DNA from: Procambarus clarkii
Lineage: Eukaryota; Arthropoda; Malacostraca; Decapoda; Cambaridae
Assembly: GCF_040958095.1 (NCBI RefSeq)
Contig: NC_091214.1
Coordinates: 8,726,701 to 8,790,700, forward strand
DNA length: 64,000 nt
Direction: 5' to 3'
Below the pieces are notes generated by a model. The model searched no databases, had not been told where the DNA came from, and worked only from the letters and a program-made list of their open reading frames with translations. The stretch's first letter is position 1; the number at the start of each line of letters is the position of its first letter. Shown here one piece after another: positions 40,834 to 50,169 of the stretch. The translations under genes and the position numbers were made by a program.

Positions 40834-41312
40834 AACTAGAAATGCTCTACAAATCAAGGGACCCAGAATGTGGAATGATCTTCCCAACCATGTTAAAGAC
40901 AGTACCTCTCTCAACCAGTTTAACATAAAAACGAAGCACTACCTAATAAATTCTCTGTAACCTACCTTGCCCCTCTGTTGTCAACCCATGTATGTTTTTT
41001 TGTTTTTTTTCAAAACAACGCTGTTTGAATGTAATTGTCTGTAATAATTTGTAATTGTATTTGTGCTGCTTTTTCAGCCATGTTCTCCCCTCTTTTACCT
41101 CTATTTTTATTTGTTCTCAACACATTTTATTCTTTTTACCCATTAGTATTAAGCTTTAGTCATTAATGTTTTTCCTGCCCGAAACGCTTTGCGTAATAGT
41201 GGCTTTAGGCATTGTATGTACTAGCTCTATCTATTAATCCAACAAACTTTGTAAAATCTCTTTATGTATGTACCTTACCTAAATAAGCATTTATTTATTT
41301 ATTTATTTAATT
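40826..41312 (+). mobile_element. LINE C 3' fragment
   Basis: It encodes only the last ~40 RT-protein residues ('TRNALQIKGPRMWNDLPNH' in other copies) then the 3' UTR, with 'ctgcccgaaacgctttgcgt', and a (TTTA)n tail at 41288-41311. It is truncated at the 5' end. Inserted in unit P between exon 2 and the candidate exon 3. Confidence 0.92.
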
Positions 41313-41470
41313 AAGGAATCTCTTAATTCCTGCTGCTGGGCCCCCTTCCCCCGTTTTTTCGTCTCCTCCGTTTTGATTCAGCTAGGGTTTACCTCTCGTC
41401 TGTGCTCTCGCCTGTCACGATAACACTGCATGCCGCTTCTGCCCACCCTTACTGCTTTATATCTTTCAGC

Positions 41471-41655
41471 CCGGGGGAGGTGATCTACGCGACAAAAAAG
41501 TCGACGCACACTCCGACTGGACCAAGTATCGTTTACATGGTCAGGAATCAACACTCTTCGGATCCTACAAGCACAGCGCAGGACGCACGCATACCCTAGC
41601 CCAGCGAGCGCCCCCCCCCCCGACAAGTTCTACCCGGCCCATGCCCCAGTGAACA
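41471..41655 (+). CDS. Candidate unit P exon 3
   Basis: An acceptor ('gctttatatctttcag') and a strong donor ('aacag|gtaaga', 41655/41656) bound this GC-rich 185-bp segment. One frame reads 'GGGDLRDKKVDAHSDWTKYRLHGQES...YKHSAGRTHTLAQRA' and is open through a Pro run to TGA a few bases before the donor; another gives the 65-residue 41402-41599 ORF. The C homopolymer (41608-41620) probably varies in length, so the frame at the donor is uncertain. No known domain. Confidence 0.3.
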
Positions 41656-42439
41656 GGTAAGACTTCTCCAGGGCGCTTAATTCGCGCCGCCCTCGCAGAG
41701 CTAGGCTCGCCTCCAGCCGAATGCACGCCCTCTTACCTTTAGAATTGGCAGGGTCACTCAGCTCTCTTGACGGGCTCGCCAACGGAGATAATGGCGGGTC
41801 CAGCAACCAGCTGGAACCCCCAGCTGACTACATCCGGGACGTTGTTGCTCTGCCACTCTGAGGCCTCCTTGCGTCCAGCGGGCCTCGCCCTTCGGGGGGG
41901 GGGGGGGGGTCCGGCCAGCTGGCCTGCGGTGGGGGTGCAGCGCCGGTCCCCAAGTGTCCCGCTGTCCGCAGCTAATCCTTTGCCCAGTCTAGGTGCTAGT
42001 AAGAGTCAGGAAATCCTTCTCCTTATTCCTTGGCGGCTGGCCTCACGCCCTGGAAAAAACTTCTCCCATTTATCATATCAGTTTTCCTCAGTCACTAGGT
42101 ATTTTCTGCCCGCCTGTTAATTCTAGGATTTCCCATTATGTCTTGGTCAGGCTCCGTTAAGTGTTGTGTCTATACACTTTATTTCCCCTTTGTGTCCTGA
42201 CTGTTATACCTAGTTCTAATTACATTTCATCTGCCATTAGGTTTTTGCAGAACGTGTTTGCCATGTCACTAGGCTATACCTACTACTACGGGGGTACATT
42301 TTAAGTTAATTAGTAGTCCTCAGACATGGACATGTTACATTTGTTAATTCCTACCTTTATTATTTACATGTTCCGCAGAATTTAATTTACTAATAAAATT
42401 TAAGCCCCAATCGGCCTGTGTCTTTTTCCCCCTGGTCAG
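41656..42439 (+). repeat. Unit P 3' block, second copy, with poly(A) signal
   Basis: It matches 25843-26460 ('cgttgttgctctgccac', 'gtccccaagtgtcccgctgt', 'ccttattccttggcggc', 'aggatttcccattatg'). An AATAAA at about 42390 precedes 'tttaagccccaatcggcctg'. A run of 18 G near 41894-41911 is likely length-variable. The third promoter follows within about 110 bp. Confidence 0.6.
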
Positions 42440-42530
42440 AAAGAGACAATTGCGCACTGCGTTCCGCAAGGCGCGGTGCGGACAGTCTGGTTGGCATAAA
42501 TAGCGCAGGGAGGTCTCGCCCTCACTCCAT
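42440..42530 (+). promoter_or_regulatory. Unit P core promoter, copy 3
   Basis: 'Agagacaattgcgcactgcg', 'gacagtctggtt', a CATAAATA box at 42495-42502 and a 'cgccctcactcc' initiator at about 42517-42528. Its downstream sequence lacks the 26-codon exon seen after copies 1 and 2 and joins a repeat of the 3' block at about 42660. Confidence 0.6.
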
Positions 42531-42659
42531 TCTCGACACGGTCCGCGATTCACCTAGCGCCCACCCTCCTCCCCCCTTTCTGCTGGCTGCCAGTTTTCCT
42601 GGTTCTGACTTCGTCAATCGTTGTTCTTCACGTCTTCCCTCCCGTTTCACTGGGGATGG
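42531..42659 (+). other. Leader-like DNA after promoter copy 3
   Basis: C/T-rich, without the exon 1 homology expected at this place. It ends where the duplicated 3' block starts with 'ggggatgggtggggg'. A deletion or recombination between 3' blocks would explain the loss. Confidence 0.3.
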
Positions 42660-43192
42660 GTGGGGGAGGGGTGCAGCGCCCGTCCCCAAGTGTTCCGCTG
42701 TCCGCAGCTACTACTTTGACTTTACAGCCATTCTACTAGTAAGCCCTAACTTAAGTCAGGAATTTTTTCTCCTTATTCCTTGGCGGCTCGGCCTCTGGCC
42801 TGGGGTTATTTTCTTCTCCAAATTCATATCAGGCTTTCCCAGTCTCTATGTAATTTTCTGCCGCCTGATTATTTCCAGATAGGGTTTCCATTATGTTATG
42901 TTGTTCACTTATGGTGTCCTGACTGTTATACTTAGAGTTAATGTTTTTTCTGCCCGAAACGCTTTGAGTAATAGTGGCTTTAGACATTGTATGTACTAGC
43001 TCTATCTATAAAGCCAACAAACTTTGTAAAATCTCTTTATGTATGTACCTTACCTAAATAAAAATTATTATTATTATTATTATTATTTATTAGTTAGATT
43101 TGTTACATTCGCCTCACTGCTAATTCTAGACAATAGGCCATTAGGTTTCTGCAGAGTTTGTTACTAGGCTACAAGATTACTTTTATTTTACT
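42660..43192 (+). repeat. Unit P 3' block, third copy (left part)
   Basis: Nearly identical to 25918-26297 ('ttgactttacagccattcta', 'cctgggg ttattttc'), closer than to the copy at 41860. Interrupted by a LINE C tail (42936-43093) and then by LINE C-a at 43193; it continues at 48661. Confidence 0.9.
42936..43093 (+). mobile_element. LINE C tail insertion with (TTA)n
   Basis: 'Atgttttttctgcccgaaac' to 'gtaccttacctaaataaaaa' and a TTA microsatellite. Comparison with 26190-26210 shows the empty site 'cttagagttagatttg'; 'agtta' is present on both sides. Confidence 0.9.
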
Positions 43193-43198
43193 GAAAAT

Positions 43199-44187
43199 GA
43201 ATGACACTGCTATAGACAATTTTATAACTGCTGCTGATAATGTCAACTGGGAGTCCGAGTTAAGTAACATAGAGGACATCAACCTAGCAGTGCAATCTTT
43301 TCTTCAAAAAACTCTTAGCCTTTATAACACCCACTGTCCTATGCTTACAAAACAAGTCACAACCAAAAGGCTTAACAATCCCTGGCTTACAAAGGGAATA
43401 CTTAAATCTATTAATAAAAAACATGACCTTGAGAAGAAGTATAGGTTAGGAATTGTCTCCAAAGAATCCTCAAAGAATTACTCATTATTGCTATCTAAGA
43501 TAATTAGACGAGCCAAAAATAATACTACGAAGATAAAATTACCCGAATAAAGAGCAACATTAAACAAACTTGGAGCACAATTTCACTAATAATGGGATCA
43601 AAGAAGTCTTTAAATAACAAACCGACTCTCCTGTCTAATAACGATGGTCAGCTTTCAGCCTCTGATTCTGCTATTGAGTTCAATAGGTTCTTCTCTTCCA
43701 TTGGTTCATCCCTTGCAAATGATATTCCATCTTCCAATACTGACGTTAAGGACTATCTTACAGGTAACTATCCACAGTCTCTGTACCTAAAGCCTATTAA
43801 TTCCACTGACGTCAATGAGATAATCCTTTCCCTTAAAACCAAGTCTGGTGCCCTTGAGGAGATACCAACTTTAATTTACAAAAAAGCCTCCACATCTTTA
43901 GCCCCTGCTATTGCTTTGCTCTTCAACAAGTCACTTGAACTCCAAACCTTTCCAGATATTCTAAAAAAAGCGAGAGTAACGCCTGTCCACAAATGTGGTG
44001 ATCTCACAGATGTTAACAACTACAGACCTATATCAATCCTGCCAAACTTGTCAAAAAATTTTGAAAAACTAATCTATAAGCAGCTTTACTCATATCTAGC
44101 CAAACTCAATATACTTAGCCCTTGCCAATATGGCTTCAGACCCAAAAAAAGCACTAACGATGCACTTATTAGTATGCTTAACTCGAT
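43199..44187 (+). pseudogene. LINE C-a RT, N-terminal part
   Basis: The reading breaks near 43545 (second frame from 43592). It encodes the linker, 'IPTLIYKKAS', 'NNYRPISILPNLSKNFEKL' and 'QYGFRPKKSTNDALISML', stopping where the SINE/LTR composite enters. Homologous to 18780-19680 on the minus strand. Confidence 0.9.
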
Positions 44188-44379
44188 CCCAAAATCATTA
44201 GAGAGGTAATGCAACCTGTACACCAGTTGATTAAGAGTTGAGAGGCGGGACCAAAGAGCCAAAGCTCAACCCCCACAAGCACAATTAGGTGAGTACACAC
44301 ACACACACACACATCGGTATCCAAGAGTCAATGCTCCAGATCAGAAGGCTGGGTGTTCGTGTCACTCCGGGGTCACCAA
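44188..44379 (+). mobile_element. SINE fragment and tRNA-Trp-like sequence
   Basis: 44188-44295 ('gagaggcgggaccaaagagc', 'ctcaacccccacaagcac') looks like a decapod SINE end, followed by an (AC)n run (44292-44312). From 44314, 'cggtatccaagagtcaatg' and 'ctccagatcagaagg' (the tRNA-Trp anticodon arm, CCA anticodon) lead through a T-arm-like part to 'ggggtcacca' at 44379-44370, directly abutting the inverted E LTR. The 3' half follows tRNA-Trp through the anticodon stem; the 5' part is diverged. Confidence 0.65.
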
Positions 44380-44716
44380 TGTAACGGTTCTATTGTTACG
44401 TAAAGTATGGTGACAAATAAACACAGACACTAAGATACTATATATATATTTGGTCGAATATACAGAAGTACACCGGTGATACTTTGGTGTGAGTTGAGCG
44501 CACTGAGCGTCGGTACAGTATCTCGCAAGTGTCTGCTCTAGACCACACTTGAAAGTAGGCTCTGGTTAATGTTTGCTATTCTGCTGCTTATATGCTCGGG
44601 CAACACCTCACCGTGTTGCCCGGGCAACGCCTCACCTCATTCATCTCCAAAGGTTGACAGGAATATTAACAAAGCATTTGGAGCGAGTATATTATTGGGA
44701 TAATCTACTCGCTACA
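44380..44716 (-). mobile_element. Inverted LTR of family E
   Basis: On the minus strand it begins TGTAGCGAGTAG at 44716 and ends CCGTTACA at 44380, matching 20845-21179 with few changes. Following it on the minus strand is TTGGTGACCCC, the tRNA-Trp primer site. No internal region follows. It interrupts LINE C-a. Confidence 0.9.
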
Positions 44717-45109
44717 CAGCTCTTGATAAAAATGAGTTCCCTGTTGGGTTATTTGTGGACCTGCGTAAAGCTTTTGATACTGTCAACCACCAAAACCTTC
44801 TTCTTAAATTACATCATTATGGAGTCAGAGGACACTCCCTACAATACCTCAAATCCTACCTTACTGACAGGCTCCAATATGTTTCTGTGAATAATACAAT
44901 TTCTCCCAGCCTACCCATCAACATTTGTGTTCCTCAGGACAGCATACTTGGCCCTCTCCTCTTTCTCATCTACATTAATGACCTTCCAAATGCCTCCCAA
45001 CACCTCAAACCAATTCTATTTGCTGACGACACAACCTTCATTTACTCCAGTCCTGACCTCCTTGCTCTAAATGCCACAGTAAATACTGAGCTAAATAAAG
45101 TCCATCTTT
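44717..45109 (+). pseudogene. LINE C-a RT, middle part
   Basis: It encodes 'FVDLRKAFDTVNHQNLLLK', 'GVRGHSLQYLKSYL', 'DSILGPLLFLIYINDL' and the catalytic 'FADDTTF'. The usual 'GVPQGS' reads 'CVPQDS'. Interrupted at 45109 by LINE D3 at an ATCTTT target. Confidence 0.9.
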
Positions 45110-45779
45110 ATTTATTTATTTATTTATTTATATATATACAAGAAGGTACATTGGGTTTGTGAGAATACATTGGAAAGGACAGTAATTACATTCTTGTAAA
45201 GCCACTAGTACGCGCAGCGTTTCGGGCAGGTCCTTAATCTAGCAGATAATTTTAAGTAGGTAAGTTCAATCAGAATTGATAAATGAAAGATACATTACAA
45301 GAGAAAAATGAGATGAGAGAGATAAGTAAGTATATTAAAGCACATTGTTATATTAAAGCTCTGATTGATTACATTGACAGCTTGATTAGTAATTTAAACA
45401 AGATTAATAGACACCATACAGCAGATTGACAGCACATATAAGACAGCAATGATCACAATGGTAAAGATGTTCAGAATGGGTCCATAAAGATTGGGAGACT
45501 GGGTAGCAAAAGATACAGATTAACAAGATTTATAAACACCATACAATAGAATGGCAGCACATATAAGAAAACAGCAATGATCTCAATGGTAAAGATGTTC
45601 AAATTGGGAACAAAAAGGTTGGGAGATTGGGTAGCAATAGATACAGTGCAATTTTAAGGCAAAAAGAGAAAAACTATGAAGATGAAATTAGGTACTTTTT
45701 AGTATTGATTTTGAATGATGTAAAAGTTGGACAGCTTTTCAATTCAGTAGGGAGTGAATTCCATAAACTGGGTCACTTT
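45110..45779 (-). mobile_element. LINE D3 fragment nested in LINE C-a
   Basis: A (TTTA)n tail, then 'acgcgcagcgtttcgggcag' and 3' UTR as in D1, in minus orientation, ending near 'gggagtgaattccataaact'. ATCTTT target duplication at 45104-45109 and 45780-45785. Confidence 0.92.
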
Positions 45780-46190
45780 ATCTTTGGCTAACTGCCAACA
45801 AACTCACCCTTAACATTGACAAAACTTTCTATATTCTGTTTGGCAATAAATCCTCTAATCAAATTAATCTCAAAATAAACAATACCCAAATTTGTAACAA
45901 ATTAGATGGCAAATTCCTTCCAGGGACACATTCTAAATATATCAAAAAAAGTTTCAAAAACTGTGGGCATTCTTTCTAAGATCAGATATTATGTACCACG
46001 CCCTGCCCTGGCGACTCTCTATTACTCCCTTATCTATCCATATCTCAACTATGGTATTTGTGCTTGGGGCTCTACTACCCAAAATCACTTACGTCCTCTA
46101 ATTACTCAACACAAAGCTGCTATTAGGACAATATCCAACTCTGGCCCCAGACATCACTCGGTACCCCTACTCAAATCTCTGAATATATTA

Positions 46191-48057
46191 ACTCCACTGA
46201 CGTCAATGAGATAATCCTTTCCCTTAAAACCAAGTCTGGTGCCCTTGAGGAGATACCAACTTTAATTTACAAAAAAGCCTCCAGATCTTTAGCCCCTGCT
46301 ATTGCTTTGCTCTTCAACAAGTCACTTGAACTCCAAACCTTTCCAGATATTCTAAAAAAAGCGAGAGTAACGCCTGTCCACAAATGTGGTGACCCCACAG
46401 ATGTTAACAACTACAGACCTATATCAATCCTGCCAAACTTGTCAAAAAATTTTGAAAAACTTATATACAAGCAGCTTTACTCATATCTAGCCAAACTCAA
46501 TATACTTAGCCCTTGCCAATATGGCTTCAGACCCAAAAAAAGCACTAACGATGCACTTATTAGTATGCTTAACTCGATTCATACAGCTCTTGATAAAAAG
46601 GAGTTCCCTGTTGGGTTATTTGTGGACCTGCGTAAAGCTTTTGATACTGTCAACCACCATAACCTTCTTCTTAAATTACATCATTATGGAGTCAGAGGAC
46701 ACTCCCTACAATACCTCGAGTCCTACCTTACTGACAGGCTCCAATATGTTTCTGTGAATAATACAATTTCTCCCACCCTACCCATCAACATTGGTGTTCC
46801 TCTGGGCAGCATACTTGGCCCTCTCCTCTTTCTCATCTACATTAATGACCTTCCAAATGCCTCCCAACACCTCAAACCAATTCTATTTGCTGACGACACA
46901 ACCTTCATTTACTCCAGTCCTGACCCTCTTGCTCTAAATGCCACAGTAAATACTGAGCTAAATAAAGTCCATCTTTGGCTAACTGCCAACAAACTCACCC
47001 TTAACATTGACAAAACCTTCTATATTCTGTTTGGCAATAAATCCTCTAGTCTTATAAATCTCAAAATAAACAATACCCAGATTTGTAACAAATTAGATGG
47101 CAAATTCCTTGGCATTCTCATTGACCACAAGCTGAATTTCCAGGGACACATTCTAAATATATCAAAAAAAGTTTCAAAAACTGTGGGCATTCTTTCTAAG
47201 ATCAGATATTATGTACTACGCCCTGCCCTGGTGACTCTCTATTACTCCCTTATCTATCCTTATCTCAACTATGGTATTTGTGCTTGGGGTTCTACTACCC
47301 AAAATCACTTACGTCCTCTAATTACCCAACACAAAGCCGCTATTAGAACAATATCCAACTCTGGCCCCAGACATCACTCGGTACCCCTACTCAAATCTCT
47401 TAATATGTTAGATATTAAGTCACTGCACATTCTCTCATGTGTATTATACATATATAAAACGCTAAACTATAATGCCAATCCTGATCTTAAAAGCTTCATA
47501 GAAGGTTGTAACAGAACCCATGAGCACCACACCAGAAATAAATACAGTTTTGATATTCCTAGAGTACGTCTTAATCAAACTAGAAATGCTCTGCAAATCA
47601 AGGGGCCCAGAATGTGGAATGACCTTCCCAACCATGTTAAAGACTGTACCTCTCTCAACCAGTTTAAGATAAAAACTAAACACTACCTAATAAATTCCCT
47701 GTAATCTACCTCACTCCTCTATTGTCAACCCATGTCTGTTATTTTCTTTTCTTTTTTTTTTTTTTTTTTTTTTTAATCAACACTGTTTGTCAACCTATTG
47801 TATTTGTGCTGCTTTTTCAGTCATGTTCCCCCTTTTTTTTTATCTTTATTTGTATTTGTTCTCAACACCTTTTATTCTTTATGCTCAATTAGTATTAAGT
47901 TCTAGATATTAATGTTTTTCTTGCCCGAAACGCATTGCGTAATAGTGGCTTTAGGCATTGTATGTACTAGCTCTTTCTATATATCAATCCATTAATGTAA
48001 CATCACTTGTATGTATATACCTTACCTGAATAAACATCTGAATCTGAATCTGAATCT
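46191..48057 (+). mobile_element. LINE C-b nested in LINE C-a
   Basis: A second, 5'-truncated LINE C begins at the 'tccactgacgtcaatgag' point of the RT linker and ends with a complete 3' UTR and a (CTGAAT)n tail at 48037-48057. On the right, C-a resumes with 'gttagacattaagtcactgc', the continuation of 46190. The tail's ctgaat matches the target 'tctgaat', so the tail microsatellite may have been seeded by the target. Confidence 0.92.
46193..47704 (+). CDS. LINE C-b RT (partial, unbroken frame)
   Basis: About 503 codons are open from the truncation point; the first Met is at 46307. It has 'NNYRPISILPNLS', 'QYGFRPKKSTNDAL', 'GLFVDLRKAFDTVNHHNLL', 'GVPLGSILGPLLFLIYINDL', the catalytic 'FADDTTF', 'TLNIDKTFYILF' and 'GILIDHKLNFQGH', and ends 'FKIKTKHYLINSL'. 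No endonuclease or RNase H. It cannot move alone because the endonuclease is missing; the intact frame suggests recent insertion. Confidence 0.93.
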   Translation, partial: STDVNEIILSLKTKSGALEEIPTLIYKKASRSLAPAIALLFNKSLELQTFPDILKKARVTPVHKCGDPTDVNNYRPISILPNLSKNFEKLIYKQLYSYLAKLNILSPCQYGFRPKKSTNDALISMLNSIHTALDKKEFPVGLFVDLRKAFDTVNHHNLLLKLHHYGVRGHSLQYLESYLTDRLQYVSVNNTISPTLPINIGVPLGSILGPLLFLIYINDLPNASQHLKPILFADDTTFIYSSPDPLALNATVNTELNKVHLWLTANKLTLNIDKTFYILFGNKSSSLINLKINNTQICNKLDGKFLGILIDHKLNFQGHILNISKKVSKTVGILSKIRYYVLRPALVTLYYSLIYPYLNYGICAWGSTTQNHLRPLITQHKAAIRTISNSGPRHHSVPLLKSLNMLDIKSLHILSCVLYIYKTLNYNANPDLKSFIEGCNRTHEHHTRNKYSFDIPRVRLNQTRNALQIKGPRMWNDLPNHVKDCTSLNQFKIKTKHYLINSL

Positions 48058-48660
48058 GTTAGACATTAAGTCACTGCACATTCTCTCATGTGTATTATAC
48101 ATATATAAAACGCTAAACTATAATGCAAATCCTGATCTCAAAAGCTTCATAGAAGGTTGTAACAGAACCGATGAGCACCACACCAGAAATAAATACAGTT
48201 TTGATATTCCTAGAGTACGACTTAATCAAACTAGAAATCCTCTACAAATCAAGGGGCCCAGAATGTGGAATGACCTTCCCAACCATGTTAAAGACTGTAC
48301 CTCTCTCAACCAGTTTAAGATAAAAACGAAGCTATACCTAATAAATTCCCTGTAACCTACCTTACCCTTCTATTGTCAACCAATGTCTGTTTTTTCTTAA
48401 AGAGCGCTGTTTGTCGACATATTTGTATTTGTGCTGCTTTTTCAGCTATGTTTTCATAACTCGTTTTCATTCTACTCATTATGCTCAATTAGTATTAAGC
48501 TTGTCATTTAAGTTTATCATGCCCGAAACGCTCTGCGTAATAGCTAGTGGCTTTAGGCATTGTATGTACTAGCTGTACCTATAAGTCAACCAATCTTTGT
48601 AAAAAATTATTGTATGTATGTACCTTACCTAAATAAACATTTTATATATTTTTTTTTTTT
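48058..48660 (+). pseudogene. LINE C-a RT C-terminus and 3' UTR
   Basis: It encodes 'KSLHILSCVLYIYKTLNYN' to 'FKIKTKLYLINSL' (stop about 48353), then the LINE C 3' UTR and a T-rich tail. Confidence 0.9.
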
Positions 48661-48832
48661 TACTACGGGTGTACAATTTAAGTTGTTTCGTGTACTTTGA
48701 GTTAGCCACGGCTATGTTATACATTTGTTAAGACCTACTTAGAAGCCTGTTTTACTCTGCAGAATTATTTATCCTGTACTAATAAAATTTACGCCCCCAC
48801 ACTGTTGGTGTCTTCCTTCCCCTGATCAGAAA
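48661..48832 (+). repeat. Unit P 3' block, third copy (right part), AATAAA
   Basis: Continues 43192: matches 26297-26467 ('acgggtgtacaatttaagtt', 'cctgatcagaaaa'), with an AATAAA at about 48782. Unit P ends at about 48833, before the promoter module, where unrelated AT-rich DNA starts. Confidence 0.88.
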
Positions 48833-50169
48833 ACAAATATAAGTTTTATTTTTGAATCTTTATTAATTAAGCAATATATCAGAGGGCGTGTAGAGTTCGG
48901 TGTTCTATGAACGAAAAGGACATGAGCAGTTTAAATAGCGAACGCATACCAACGAATAACGCTAGTATCTATATAACAAATTTATTGTCCTGTGGTGTTG
49001 ATTTAACTTCCAGACACATTTTGTTTAATAAATATTAAATATTTAGTGGCTGTTTATGAAAGATATTATTATAAATACACATTCTACTTGTTAATATCAC
49101 CAATTAAATTTGCGACAATTTGAGCCATGAAATGCGACGACTGGATCACTGTGTACAGGAGACATATGGCAGCAAACACTCTCCAGGCGACCATATATCT
49201 TGGATAAGTCGCTCCACAAAATTGTCGCTTGGACCATCGACTTCCTATGGCGTCACCTGCCACATATTTACTTCTAATTTCGTTATGAAATTAGATTATT
49301 TCTGAGTAAAAATAGGTTTGATCATGTTCTACGTGTAGCACCAACAGTATAATAAGTAAATATACCATATTTCTTCATTACTTACGTAATGCTAGGAGGA
49401 TTTGGGTAGATTTGGGTAATTCTATGGACCGGTGGAGGGGTTACAATCACTCTTAGTTACTACCTACAGTTAACAAACTGGGGATATTTGGCTAAAATTT
49501 CATGTGCGTAGAGTGTCAGGGATGTTGATGTTAACTGTTGTCCTTTCATTTCAATTCAATTTCTTTTTTTATTATGCACCCCATACTCATCCCGTGGGCG
49601 GTGGTGTAAAGGATTACAGAGGCACATAATCGGTTCAGGAAATGTTTTTCGCTTTGCTGTCACCTCTAGTAGCCCTCAACATCTAGCTCTGCGCATGCGC
49701 TAGTGTGCATTCACCATGGGAGAAATGTTTTCTTCAAAAGGTACATAATCGTGCGGTATTATATTTACTTGGTATTGTATCCAAATACAGTCTCTCATTA
49801 AAATATTTGAGTAAAAATTAATGTATAAGCGCAGCTGTAAACAAAATAAGAGGTAAAAAAATAGATGTGGAACTAGAAAAAACATTGGAACGCTTAGGTA
49901 AACATCTGTCGCCATTATGGCAACAAACACTGCCGGTGAGTGTGCAGACATGACCATTATAGGAAAACCTTGACTCAAACTGCACCAATCATAAAGAAGA
50001 AGCATAACCATTGACCGCTAAGTGTTCACGTCAAGTCTAACTCTAAGAAACAACACTCAAGTCTTGTCTAACCATCAACATTGACCCTCCACCGTGACGC
50101 GTCTCGCAGCATCACTCTTGTGATTATCCGGAGTAGAAAACTTTCACACAAACTGCACCACTCATAAAG
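48833..50169. other. AT-rich intergenic DNA with short repeat scraps
   Basis: No gene is seen. 49427-49502 ('ttacaatcactcttagttac', 'aaactggggatatttggcta') matches the 3' end of the LINE at 51740-51815. 49570-49640 ('caccccatactcatcccgtg', 'acagaggcacataat') matches 51474-51530. A ~43-bp stretch at about 49963-50008 resembles 50137-50181, the sequence across the zinc-finger start codon. Confidence 0.6.

Larger units (their letters stand above)
43193..48660 (+). mobile_element. LINE C-a, 5'-truncated, carrying three insertions
   Basis: It starts in the endonuclease-RT linker (43193, 'AIDNFITAADNVNWESEL') and ends with its 3' UTR and a T-rich tail (48650-48660). Its parts are 43193-44187, 44717-45109, 45786-46190 and 48058-48660; between them lie a SINE/LTR composite, a LINE D3 and a second LINE C. 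A frameshift near 43545 and a changed 'GVPQDS' motif show it is dead. The empty target is preserved at 26286-26310 ('tattttactacgggtg'). Confidence 0.93.
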
